A model generated the notes under the pieces. The model was not told the DNA's origin. It worked only from the letters and a program-made list of their open reading frames with translations, and did no database searches. A stretch of DNA of 64,000 bases from Marthasterias glacialis (lineage: Eukaryota; Echinodermata; Asteroidea; Forcipulatida; Asteriidae), in contig OU452225.1 in the NCBI GenBank assembly GCA_911728455.2, positions 15,350,731 to 15,414,730 on the forward strand. The letters run 5' to 3'. Below, piece after piece: positions 47,101 to 55,576 of this stretch (positions are counted from its first letter, which is position 1; every line of letters starts with the position of its first letter). Both the position numbers and the translations under genes were made by a program.

Positions 47101-50100
47101 ATTGTCAGTGTAACCAACTCGCCTACATTTACTGTCAGTGTCTGCTGCTCAGGAAGAATATTAACAGCACCGACTGAAATTAGAAAAGAAGCACGACATA
47201 AAAAGTTGCATACAACGGCAGCGGGTCACTGTTAGTGTTTATGTTTTCGCTCGTAGCTTAATGTTATTAAGTTTTAAATGAAGAAAATTTGTATGTACTA
47301 AATTCTGATTTACAGAAAAGAACATAGATCCCATGGCCGCAGAGGGGAATATGACAAATCTGCCATTGTCAAACACTCTGCTGATCTAGATCATGTTATT
47401 GATTGGGAACAAGCTCGAATCATAGGCTCTGAGAAGAACTGGTACACACGTCCCATCAGAGAAGCTATTGAGATCCATTTTAACACAATCACTGTTCCTC
47501 AAGACATACATGTCAGGCTATTTCGTCAGCAGTATTTGGCACACAATCCTACCACCCAAAGCCAATGACTTCCCACAGTCTACTGATTCCCTCCCCCCAG
47601 TACACAGGGCACCCACACACAATGGGCAGACCACACAATGCCTCTGAGCCCATCAACCACAGTTCTCCTTTCAGAAGAACCAATCAGAGCAGTGCTGACT
47701 CAACACTGAAAACCTCTGAATACCTATAAAGAGACCAGCATCTCAACAGTCTCCTGACGATGACGAGAGCAGGCTAGTCGAAATGTTGAGACCAATAAAC
47801 TCACTCCGCGGCAGTGAAGTTATCCGAGAAGTCCCCTCGATCCACTAATCGAAAGTAGTAGTAGTTCCGGCCGATTTCCTGCCTCCCCAAGTAGTACATT
47901 AATAAGCAGAACAGTTCTTTTCAGAACTAAGTTGTCCCCCCGAATTCCGAAATCTACTCCGCAGTAGTAGAATTGATAACAGGACAAGTTCTCACAAGAA
48001 CAATCTACTGTATATAGCAAAATAGATCACATGGTGTTACCGCAAACCAAATATACAACCTAAATTGTGTCGCCTTGAACTTGAAAAAAGCAGTTAAATT
48101 GTGTATTATTAATCTTTTAGACAATAAGCGATACCTGCATGTGAGTTCATTCCTATAACACAAAATATGAGAATAAAAGGAATAACTGATAATATGTCTG
48201 GATAAATGTAAATTTGATAATCTTACCATCCTTGGGTAATAGTATTGTCTGTATCATGGTGCTCCTTCCACTTTTAGACCACTCTGAGTAGAAGACGCCC
48301 ACCCTGTCTAACCCACCAGCCTCAGGTAATATCAGAGACTTTGCTGCTCGACCCAGTATGGGATCATCTACTTCATTGAATCCTGCAGGAAGTCCAGTAT
48401 TAGTTCCTCCTGTTGTCAATAGTCTGCCAAATGAAACACTAGCCGTCAAGTCACTACATCCTTTGTATGCTGTAATGGCTGCTTCATTGTCTCCAGTCTG
48501 ACCAATCAGAGGAATGTTGGCGACAAGTGTAAAATCCAACCCAGTATCTTTGATTTAAAAACAAATACAAGACCAAGAACTATTCAACAGTGCAAAACTG
48601 ATAATAATTCCTCTGTTTATTTATGAAGATGTCAAACTGCCAATAGTTTACTTTTGTTTCTTTCTTTGCTTTACTGAAGCACCAATTGCGCACCTTGTTC
48701 TGTTGTTATGAGTGCTTCAATATAAGACTCTGTTGTTAAATTACTATTATTAATAATATTTGTATTATTCTTTCAGTCACACACATAATTATCACTAACT
48801 TGTGACACGTTCGGTAAAGTTTTCTCTTATGTCCAGTACACTTCCAAAATGAAAAGCTTAGGGATTATTTTAAATGCAACGTTCTGTTCCATTCAATAAA
48901 CCACTCCCAAAAGCAACCTAATAAAACAGAGAAACTGTGTAACAAAACTAGGCAACATGTTGATTTTAAACAAGCTGAGAACAAGTTTAATAAGAAAACA
49001 TTTGTAAAAAATAAATTGAACAAAGGGAATGAATAGCACCTCCGTTGCATTTCAAGAGAATCTGAAACAAGAAAAGCAACCTGATTGGTTTACGGATCCA
49101 TCGAATCATTAATAATAATACAGAAAGGATCGAATCAATGACAAAATAAACGGCAAAAATATCGTATCCGGCTGCCACTTTATCTGCCTTAATTTAGGTC
49201 AAATTATATCCTTACCTGCCCAAAAAGGTTGACAGAGCATACACAGAGAGGAACAGGCACTTTGAATGTTTACAAATGTTCACATCTACGTTGGGCTTGA
49301 CAACGCTAATCGCTAAACACCATTTTAGTTCATTTGGGCATGAATGCGCGAATGTTTCACCTTTTTAAAGGTCAATAATAAGCATTTAGCTACCAATTCG
49401 ATTCCTGGAGAGGAATATTTATAAAAGGGAAATAAAGCCAAACATCCATTAAAAAAATCTTTAAAATCCCTTATACTTTTTTATAGTAGAAAGTGGCAGT
49501 CGGATATGGAAACTTTTCCCGACCGATAAAGTCAAACTTAACAACAACAAAAAACAGAGTACAGCGCCCAGTCAACTGACTATGTAATAACAAGTGTTTG
49601 GACGTGGTATAATGCAAGAAGTGAGCTATACCTGTTTTCAGTCTTTAAAACAGGCAGCATGAGAAAAAGCACGATTGTTGGTATGTTTTGTTTCCAACTT
49701 GTCTAACCACTTACCAGCTAACATTCCAGTGTCTTCACTTTCAGTGATTTCTTCAACCATCACCTCAGCAATCGCCATGTTTGTTGTTGCTGCTGCGCCC
49801 TCTGTTGGGATATCAAAACTCACGTATCGCGCGATGACGGTCGGGTCCACAATGAAATTAACAGCCATTCCCTGTACAGACTGAGATTGGGTTACTGGAG
49901 ATCCAATCATTCTGTTCTGGAGATGTTCCGAACTCAAACCAGCCCGTAAAACAGCTCTTAAGTTATTATTATTATCTGAAATTTCAACAAAAAGCAACAA
50001 GTCAAGGGGGGAAAAATGCAATGGAGAGGAATGAGGATCAAACTTGAAATTAAAATGTGCGTAGGTTGGAGACACGGTTTTATTTGTCTACACTGCTGTT

Positions 50101-52969
50101 TTTTCTTCTTTTTGTGACAAGTTTTGGTTAATAACTTTTTCTATATCTCATCTGTAGGATAATAAAGTTAATACTGTTATATTATTGTATTACTATGAGA
50201 AAAAAGCGATGATTGGATTAGCAAAACACTATATACATTGAAAATGTACATTTTTGATTGAAATTTAGCGTGAATAAACACTTTTTAAAAGAGTGCTCAC
50301 ATCGGCACACTGTAAAATATACATTATTCAGGAAAGAAAGACGAGGCAAACCAGTAACTAAATAAATAGAAAATCCCTCGATATCTACGAAGCATTGTCT
50401 AAATGGGCCGTTCAAGTCCCATTTTTGTATTCAAACGTTTTGGAGAATATTGGTTAAGGAAAAGACATACTCGCATTTCAAGGTAAAATACAGAATTGGT
50501 AAGGCTGGTAAGTGTGGTGTTTAATTGTCTGATTCGATATATACAAGAAAAAACATACCCGGGGATATTTGAGCTCAATCCAATCCGAGTCAGGAGAAAC
50601 TTGTGAAAACCCATGAAATGTTTCAGCATGTAAACACATTATCCCTATTACTACTGATTGTTACAATTACCAACATTAAAATCGGGTCTTCAAATTCTAT
50701 TTTCTCGACTTCGAAAGTTAAGACAGAAATATTTCTATACTGGTATGAACTTCATAATAATTAATTAAGCTTTTAGACTGATGTTAAACTATTCTTTTTT
50801 TGATGAATATACCAATCCTGTATTCTACATTTAAAGCCCTAGCTCAACATTGGTGCGAAGATAAACAAAAATTATCACATTTACATATACCTTACTTGGT
50901 CACAAAGATAATGATGGCAGAAACTATTTCCGTGAAATATTTCTGCCTAAAGTGTTATCGTTTTTAAAGAATAAATAAAATAAAAGAAATTGGCCTAAGA
51001 TCCAAAATTAGTTTCCGTCCCAGTGAGACGAAAACTCTTGCCTATAGGACTTTGTACAAAAATGCTTATTTTTGCATTTTTACCGTTTTCTGGCAAATGA
51101 AACAAAGGTTGGTTTATTACAAATATCGTGATTTGTGCAAAGAATGGAGGCATTTACAGTTAGTTTACAAACGTTGAGCTGGGGCTTTAAGGGAGCCAAA
51201 CGTTTGAACACACCAGACTTTTACAATCTACAGCCAGAGCTTGGAGAGGTTCCACCTTATTTATAATGTAATGGGCACTCACAAAATTCAATTCTGTTTG
51301 TCAAGGTGATCTTCTTGAGGCAGTACGTATTTCCCAGGTTCACCTTCCACCACGGGTTAGACATCCACGCTGAAAGAGAGCCACTTGCATCATATAAATA
51401 ATTTTATAGAACGTATGGTAGCTTTTATGTATGCATACAAACGGCAACGTACAACAGTAGTCGATTTCACAGAGTCAAGATTGATTTCAACTATGATCAG
51501 TCTTGCTAAGCAAAGTGTGACGTCACAGTACAAATCACTATGGTGATCTACAACTCATCTTATAACATGAATCTTAGTGACATCGGTCCCTGGTTCAAAC
51601 ACCGCTAATAAAAAAATACCGGTATGAGATGACTTGAATTAGCCTACTTTATAATTAACTGAGCTACAATTGAAATATATCATAAGTGAATGGAAATAAA
51701 GTGGTCATGTTGAAAACAGCAAGAAGAGTACGGCAGTATTTCTTTCTTTCACATCTATGCAGAACAATGCTACCATTAGCAATCACAATATACACGTTAG
51801 ACTGGGAATTGTTAAACAACTCTATTACGTGATGTGTGATGTGAGGATTAGCTTTGAGGACTTTGGTAGCCTATTCATTAGTTCATAATTGTTGGCTGAA
51901 TTAAGATAAGTAAAAATACCATAAAATCCTGCAGTGGGTATCCTAAACTAAATCTACTTGTTTTCTACCTTTAAAAAGTACAGTGTTTTTAATTATTGTA
52001 ATACAAATTTATCAACTTTTACTGATTTGAAAGTTTATACAAGTATACAATCAATCAATCAAAGTGAATGTCACTCCCACTACACCGTGATCACCTCATT
52101 TGAGGACATTTTCACAGATTGGTTTTATGGTTTGCTAATAATTTACTTAATCTTCAAAAACAATGATGGGAAATCCTGTTACAGTGTTCCTCACAGGAAT
52201 CCCTGCATGATTTAATAGTGAGCAAACTTACCCGTGATGGCTGCTGAGCCCAAATTGCCATCCACGGCATTACTAGACACAGTTGAGCTAGAGTGTGTAC
52301 TGCTCTGATTGGTCAGACTGCCTTCCAGATCAAGCGCAACACCTGTTGAAATTCAATTGCATTTCTTTTCTTTACTTTTAGCCTTTTAAAATGTTACTTA
52401 TTTCTTTAATTATTTGCAAAAACGGTCAATGGCCTGACGTTTCAAGTTGGTAAAGGTACGACTTGCCAAGGTACGGAAGTGTCTTGCAGACGGTACGAGT
52501 TGATCAAGATGAGTTTGGAAAGTACGGAAGTCACTTGCTTCCGACCCTGGCAGAGTCTTTCTCAGAAAATAAGGGAAAGACCGTTCTGCCAGATCATTTT
52601 GGTTTGCAAGCAGTTTGCAACAGCTCGTTTTTTTTCCCCTTGAATTATTTCTTTCATTTTTTTCACCATTGTCTGAAGAAAAATAGATACTGGTTTCCAC
52701 AAATAATCATGCTGTCTGGGTCCATGCCTAAAATTGCATCGTAGTGTCATCAAAAAGTGTAAATCCTTACCACAGTCATCAAAATATCCCATCAGCTTGA
52801 ATTTTTGACCCGTCTATGATTAGACTGTCGGTACCTTACTTAAACATTAAAATCAACTTCCTCTTCGCCATGTTACAAAAACAAAACTTTACATGTACTT
52901 ACCGACGTGCAGGTAAAAATAAACAAACAGAATTATTGATAATTCCAGATTGCAAAATGATGACGACAT
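26159..52969 (-). CDS. Receptor tyrosine phosphatase with lectin + Tie-like ectodomain (38 coding exons, complete)
   Basis: 38 minus-strand exons sum to 5559 bases, all phases agree, and the frame is intact: 1852 residues. Order: signal peptide (1-22, exon 52903-52969); galactose-binding lectin-like domain (23-175); two Ig-like domains (176-370); EGF-like repeats (371-517); FN3 repeats (518-1139); transmembrane helix (~1160-1186); Pro/Ser-rich juxtamembrane region; D1 phosphatase (~1303-1580); D2 (~1600-1830); stop 26159-26161. D1 and D2 motifs resemble vertebrate R2B phosphatases (PTPRK/M/T/U). The Ig-Ig-EGF part resembles Tie1/Tie2 instead of the MAM-Ig of R2B. Predicted role: type I membrane protein that senses extracellular ligand or contact and dephosphorylates phosphotyrosine. 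A short 5' UTR runs to an acceptor at 53001. A 3'-partial tandem paralogue lies upstream at 57276-64000. Exon coordinates are given in the domain entries. Confidence 0.92.
26262..26580 (-). mobile_element. Penelope-like element 3'/pLTR remnant
   Basis: The reverse complement matches 47745-48062 over ~310 bp: hammerhead-like motif, CACTCCATGG(TA)GTGAAGTTATCCGAGAAG, a CAGTAGTAG tract, and terminal GGTGTTACCGCAAACCAAATATAC. It is in the last intron of the phosphatase and ends within 20 bp of the acceptor of exon 38. Confidence 0.65.
26527..26570 (-). ncRNA. Hammerhead-ribozyme-like motif
   Basis: On the minus strand GTCTC-CTGATGA-T-GACTAG-loop-CTAGTC-GAAA-CGTT-GAGAC. The CUGANGA and GAAA boxes, a 6-bp stem II and a 5-bp stem I are present. 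There is one extra T before stem II and no room for a monomeric stem III; AACGTT is self-complementary, so only a dimer could complete it. Activity is untested. Confidence 0.45.
26708..26840 (+). mobile_element. SINE family A, full copy
   Basis: The head GGTGGTCTAGTGGTAAGAC (A-box) and GGGTTTGAATCCCAC (B-box) look like a tRNA gene, followed by the family tail CACAGGACTCGGGAAAGCAC. It has a tRNA-derived promoter but the body cannot fold as a full tRNA. Confidence 0.75.
27811..27972 (+). repeat. 80-bp tandem duplication
   Basis: A segment containing GTTATTCGGCCAAGATTTCA occurs twice with period 80 and almost no difference. It is intronic, between D2 exons 34 and 35. Confidence 0.85.
28104..28411. 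mobile_element. MITE family D, copy 2, with C-rich insert
   Basis: CCAGGGGTGGATTTCAAAAA at the left, CTTTGTGAAATCCACCCCAGG at the right. An internal block with several C-runs (28226-28345) appears to be a second insertion. It is intronic. Confidence 0.7.
28952..29539. mobile_element. Inverted-repeat element with nested CCGGCAAAAGGGCG palindromes
   Basis: Ends TACTCTCTAAATGTAAAAGAGTG and CACTCTTTTACATTTAGAGGGTA are inverted over about 22 bases. Inside, a palindrome at 28993-29035 (CCCGGCAAAAGGGCGTAA and complement) and a related copy near 29272-29310 look like a second, nested element. The outer element ends 31 bp from the donor of D2 exon 34. Confidence 0.7.
29753..29881 (-). pseudogene. Partial duplicate of D2 exon 34, no 5' splice site
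   Basis: It has a good acceptor (CAAATAG) and encodes [18 protein letters not shown] then [13 protein letters not shown], 43 or so residues homologous to exon 34 (29570-29704), which lies 49 bp further downstream. The copy stops at NQYD, and the ending GATCAG|GTGAGG of the real exon is replaced by unrelated sequence. Using it would disrupt or read through the frame, so exon 34 at 29570-29704 is taken as the functional one. Confidence 0.75.
30258..30618. mobile_element. MITE family C, copy 3
   Basis: CAAGCCCCAGCTCAACATTGG and CCAATGTTGAGCTGGGCTTT ends, about 360 bp, with core ATCTCACTGAGACGA. It is in the intron between exons 32 and 33. Confidence 0.85.
30820..31330 (+). mobile_element. Possible LINE 3' UTR ending in (AATAAATA)n
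   Basis: A T-rich stretch with a long open frame but no domain ends TGGCACTGTATGTCAAAATGAATAAATAAATAAA. The pattern fits a truncated non-LTR retrotransposon tail. It is intronic, close to exon 32 (31359-31458). Confidence 0.35.
31562..31690 (-). mobile_element. SINE family C (tRNA-like head), left inverted copy
   Basis: The reverse complement reads GGGCTGGATAGCTCAGTGGG (A-box) and GGTTCAAATCCCGCTCC (B-box). A matching plus-strand copy lies at 31868-32000, so the pair forms a large inverted repeat. Confidence 0.7.
31868..32000 (+). mobile_element. SINE family C, right inverted copy
   Basis: GGGCTGGTACCTCAGTTGG and GGTTCAAATCCCGCTCCAGT. It shares GGGAGACCGCCAACATTA with the left copy. It was rejected as a functional tRNA because the acceptor arms do not pair. 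Confidence 0.7.
32772..33131 (+). mobile_element. SINE family B, full-length, (AAT)n tail
   Basis: The tRNA-Leu/Ser-like head has GTGGCAGAGCGGTCTAGA and GTGGGTTCGAATCCCGG. A ~270-bp body (CTTCGGATGGGACATTAAGC; TAGTGCACGTAAAAGAACCC; CCCCGGTGTTTCTGGTTCAC) ends in (AAT)n. The inverted copy at 59213-59580 matches along its whole length. It ends 14 bp from the donor of D1 exon 29. Confidence 0.85.
33588..33853. mobile_element. MITE family E (TTTTTGACAGCAAGAGGGCGC ends), copy 1
   Basis: TAGGCCGTATTTTTGACAGC at the left and the complement of GGCCTTATTTTTGACTGC at the right. An opposite copy lies at 37501-37760. It is intronic. Confidence 0.8.
34772..34840 (-). mobile_element. Penelope-like 3' end fragment
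   Basis: TATTTTGGTTTGCGGTGAACACCATGTGATAT matches the terminal part of 26262-26580 and 47745-48062. It lacks the hammerhead-like part and is intronic. Confidence 0.6.
35161..35293. mobile_element. MITE family D, copy 3
   Basis: GTGGGTCGATTTCACAAAGA and TTTTGTGAAATCCACCCC ends. The interior is a run of AGTTAGGACTAGT-type palindromic units. It is intronic. Confidence 0.75.
37501..37760. mobile_element. MITE family E, copy 2 (opposite orientation)
   Basis: TTCTTGACTGCAAGAGGGCGCC and GCGCCCTCTTGCTGTCAAAAAA ends. The interior (GGTTTACCACAC complement, CAGATACAATTAGACT) matches copy 1 in reverse. Confidence 0.8.
37885..38146 (-). mobile_element. SINE, family B-related, with tRNA-like head
   Basis: The reverse complement begins CGTGTCGTGGCCGAGTGGTTAGTGCATTGGA and has GTGTGGGTTTGAGTCCCGGTC. 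The body (AAGGCATTTAACCATAATTG) differs from family B further in, so it is a second subfamily. It lies 74 bp from the 34-base exon 20. Confidence 0.7.
38991..39178. mobile_element. Palindromic MITE (CTAGGTGGCAGCAGAC ends)
   Basis: CTAGGTGGCAGCAGACTTACC on the left and GGTAAAGTCTGCTGCCACCTAG on the right, with outer GGGAGACTTT/AAAGTCTCCC. About 190 bp with arms near 45 bp. It lies between the two exons of the membrane-proximal FN3-like unit. Confidence 0.8.
40051..40540. mobile_element. Long hairpin element with ATAACACACCTC ends
   Basis: 40051-40232 is one large hairpin: ACACATATGAACTGGCAATA...GACCAGGAGAGGGTCCTATTTCC and its near-complement. Beside it, ATAACACACCTC (40239) and GAGGTGTGTTAT (40529) form a further inverted pair. 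It probably consists of two adjoining non-autonomous elements. It is inside the intron splitting FN3-5. Confidence 0.7.
42933..43330. repeat. 30-bp minisatellite, about 13 copies
   Basis: The unit is GATTGGG(T/G)TTAGACTGGA plus (T/G)CCCAGGGTGAG. It is strand-asymmetric (G-rich on plus). Because 30 is a multiple of three, it keeps open frames on both strands, which are artefacts. It is in the intron between FN3-2 and FN3-3. Confidence 0.92.
44147..44357. mobile_element. Inverted-repeat element with histone-type stem-loop, copy 2
   Basis: GCGGGTACAACTATGTACAAATC with GGGAGGAGTGGTGGCTCTGGG, and at the right TTTTCAGAGCCACCACTCCTCC...GGTTGTACTCGC. The left arm (44192-44207, minus) makes a perfect 6-bp stem GGCTCT/AGAGCC with loop TCCC. 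The flank TTCACACCATGCAAAGCTTTAAAC is shared with the other copies. Confidence 0.7.
44976..45153. mobile_element. Element with 16-bp perfect inverted ends CAGGCCTTGATCTTAA
   Basis: The ends at 44976-44991 and 45138-45153 are exact reverse complements. The interior repeats TTGGCCAGCATGCCCTT twice. It belongs to the same CAGGCC group as 5584-5764 and 16702-16877. It is intronic. Confidence 0.85.
47314..48062 (+). mobile_element. Penelope-like element 3' end: endonuclease fragment + hammerhead-like pLTR
   Basis: A frame at 47314-47570 encodes [36 protein letters not shown] and ends at TGA. The His...D-H-x-I-D-W and E-x-x-WY-x-R-x-IREAIEI pattern is that seen at the C-terminal end of GIY-YIG endonuclease domains of Penelope-like elements. 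About 180 bp later comes a hammerhead-like motif (47749-47792) and a 3' part shared with 26262-26580. The element is truncated, lacks reverse transcriptase, and sits in the intron between Ig1 and Ig2. Confidence 0.75.
47749..47792 (+). ncRNA. Hammerhead-ribozyme-like motif
   Basis: GTCTC-CTGACGA-T-GAC...GTC-GAAA-TGTT-GAGAC. Core boxes CUGANGA (47754-47760) and GAAA (47780-47783) and a 5-bp stem I are intact. Stem II is shorter than in the 26527-26570 copy. Hammerheads are known from Penelope-like pLTRs, which is why the call is made. Confidence 0.45.
50833..51188. mobile_element. MITE family C, copy 4
   Basis: AAAGCCCTAGCTCAACATTGG and ACGTTGAGCTGGGGCTTT ends; core GTCCCAGTGAGACGAAAACT. It lies in the intron between lectin exons 3 and 4, about 95 bp from exon 3. 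Confidence 0.8.
51469..51593. mobile_element. MITE family D, copy 4 (degenerate)
   Basis: TAGTCGATTTCACAGAGTCA with interior AAGCAAAGTGTGACGTCACA, matching copy 1 (AGCAAAGTGTGATGTCACA). The right end is decayed. Confidence 0.65.
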
Positions 52970-54149
52970 TATGACTCCAGCTCTACAGTTTCCTTGTCAT
53001 CCTGAAATAATAAATCCTCTCGAGCATTCTGAAAAATGAACTCCAATAAAAACACAAGTTTTTTATTGGTTTTTCACGGCACCCAAGGTCGCGCGGACTG
53101 AGCAAGACGACCACGTTATAATGATGACTGTACTTCGCGAACTGAAAACATGTATGTCTTTTGTACACGTTTGTATCTGTGTCCGGAGCTCGACTGACCA
53201 CAATGACCAAACAGAAAAGGAGTTAGCTTAGTCCACGATTTATACGTAACCCTATTCACTGCACTTTGTCCATTCACGCCAACATAACTTCCTGGTTCAC
53301 CTACCTCGGTATGCATCCTGCAGAATAGCAGCTAAAACACGTTAGGCCTTGAGAAAGTTAAACTTTACCAAGATGTGGCGGTTTCTTTCGATTTCATTAA
53401 ACGAAAAAACAAAACAAACAAAACTTGATTCATGTAAATAAGAGACCGAACCGAATTGTTTGTTTCTGTCATGGTAATTTTTTTTAAACTTGCAACTCCT
53501 TAAAAAACATATGTATATATTTCACCAATCTCCTTTAAAATTGTAAAAAAAAAAATGTTTGTAATGTGTAGGCCTATGTCTTCATAGTTTTTACTGTTTT
53601 AACTTTGACTCTTTGCGCAGGGCCGTTAAGGATAGCGGTTTGTCCGGGGAGATGAAACTTCAAATAAGTAGTTTCTTTGATATCAGATCCTACCCCTGTC
53701 TGGGGCACAGTTTACCATGAAAGCTTGAAATGACAAACAACGACCATGGGGACTACAGGCAGAATTTCCTCCTAGTTTCCTTATAATACAGTGGTCTTCA
53801 AAACCTGTGAATAGAATCTGTCTGCATTGTACACGGTCGATAAACGAGAAGGGAGATTCCCCTTGTGCTGAGACGGGCGACTCAAAGAATGGGTTCATAT
53901 AAGACGCATTGACAGTTAAGTACGTATAGCTCGAGCGTCAACAGCGTTGAAAAGAAATACGGGTAAATATAGTAATTCGTGGCCTTGCGTTTCCACAGCG
54001 CCATTATGGTGTCATCACCGCTGCGAAAGTTGATTGCAATGGATTGTCAACAATATTATCTTGAACCAGGGTTAAACACTCAGCAAGACTGAATACAAAC
54101 CGATTCAAAACCAAATCAAAATTCTATAATATGACATTAATTTATTTAC

Positions 54150-54335
54150 GTATTTATTTTTTATTAATTTTGTCTTCCTTTGTGAATAATTCAACGAGCC
54201 TTCCCGTTTGCCACATAGGGTTATATTTTACTTTCATCAGTTTGTTTTCTTCACCTTTGCTTTAATGTGTTGTTTCATGTTTTGTTTGATTTTGGCCGAA
54301 TAAAGAATAAGAATAAGAATAAGAGACAGAATTAC
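54150..54335 (+). mobile_element. Possible LINE tail ending in (GAATAA)n
   Basis: A T-rich stretch ends GGCCGAATAAAGAATAAGAATAAGAATAAG, a repeating tail like those of CR1/RTE-type non-LTR elements. It has no coding part. Confidence 0.35.
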
Positions 54336-54787
54336 ACCAATGGTTAAGCCCTTTCAAGATTCACTCAAATCCAAAATGAAAATAGAAGTGATTAATAATT
54401 TACAAGTTTACACGGGGAAAAATCTGCATGATCAGCGACATTTCTTTTTTAAAAGGATTACAATGTATTTATTGTATCATCACATAGCTATAAAATAGTT
54501 CATACTATAGTTCAAAACAAATATTTCGTATGGATTTGTCGCATTATAAAATATTAATGACAAATAATTTCGTGTTTTCTGCATAATAGGTTTGACCGTC
54601 ATCGTGTTTATCAGCAAATGCAAGATTTAACTCTTGTGTAGATTGAATCACACTGTGTTGAAAATGAACGATATGAACACAGAGCGACGGAAGTATGGTG
54701 GAGACCGTCGAATACAAGGCAAGATAAGCCTAGGCAAGATAAGCCTGCGTACTATTAGGCTCAAGGCTAATTATTAATAAGTATAAA

Positions 54788-54895
54788 TGCTAGTAAAATT
54801 GCGGGTACAACCATGGTTGTACCCGCAATTTTACTAGTTTACTAGTTATAGTTTCCTGTCTTTCACACCGTGCAAAGCTTCAAACATCACTTATT
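54788..54895. mobile_element. Inverted-repeat element, copy 3 (ends fused)
   Basis: GCGGGTACAACCATGGTTGTACCCGC is a complete palindrome formed by joining the two ends of the element seen at 25871-26136, with the interior lost. The same outer flank (TTCACACCGTGCAAAGCTTC) follows. Confidence 0.75.
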
Positions 54896-55576
54896 AACAA
54901 GTACCTTTTTAAAACCACCGCTTCGGCTATGACTTAGGCTTCGTCAGCCGCTTTGAAACCATGTGCTTTCAGCATGGTGGAATCAGAAAGATGGATGTAG
55001 CCAAAGACAGAGCAAAAAGCCTACTTGAAGATTTGAAAAAGGCCCTTCAAATTCTGAGTAAAATAACAAATACAAACTTATTATTAATGATAGAATAACA
55101 CCAATGCCCCATATCATCATCTGTGTGTTTCTTAGCATATTGCTTCTTAGTAGATCGCAGCAGTGAGCCATGTAACGATTACTATCACAATCTTGATATA
55201 TTGGCTGGTAATCTGGTGTCTTAAGCACAAATAAGTACATTTTGTGCGCTAAGCAACTTTATAAAATTGAGCAGGTGGAATCAATGTCGACCCAAAATAC
55301 AGCATTTCGTGCCTCTAAATCTGCGTTAGGGGATCTTGGGGTTTATTTCTTTGGAGCAGCGGTCCGCAAACTTTCAGGCCGACAGCCCAATGAAAATTTC
55401 AGGCACTCGACCACGACCCATCCGCCGACCACCGGTCGATTGAATCCCTTGTTGCAGAAGTAAAACAGGTTATCGTTATAAATTATGTACCGGAGCAGTT
55501 TGTTTTTATTACTTATATCCAAAGTAATTGCATTGAACAGATGCTAAAAGGTAAAGAAAATATATATTGTTTTCGA

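Larger units (their letters stand above)
45637..48547 (-). other. Exons 5-10: Tie-like Ig-Ig-EGF block of the phosphatase
   Basis: Exons 48227-48547, 46910-47173, 46559-46690, 46202-46357, 45865-45972 and 45637-45681 encode residues ~176-517. Ig1 opens [12 protein letters not shown], like Tie1. Ig2 has [13 protein letters not shown], the WKHN strand, SDEGIYSC and ends IMRLIVRA followed by [10 protein letters not shown], the same Ig-EGF junction as Tie. EGF1 has [23 protein letters not shown]2 contains [17 protein letters not shown], almost residue for residue the Tie EGF2 signature. EGF3 is shorter, and its donor could lie six bases upstream. No third Ig, which Tie has after the EGFs, is present. 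Confidence 0.88.
49715..52342 (-). other. Exons 2-4: galactose-binding (F5/8C / fucolectin-like) domain of the phosphatase
   Basis: Exons 52232-52342, 51283-51369 and 49715-49975 encode residues 23-175. Visible family marks are [19 protein letters not shown] (the QSST...AVDGN start), PWWKVNLG with the Trp-Trp-x-Val-x-Leu-Gly strand, KKITLTNR, and ARYVSFDIP near the end. This is the jelly-roll fold of discoidin/fucolectin domains, which bind glycans or lipids. The Ca and fucose ligands of true fucolectins are not obvious. All three exons are phase 1-1. Confidence 0.8.
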
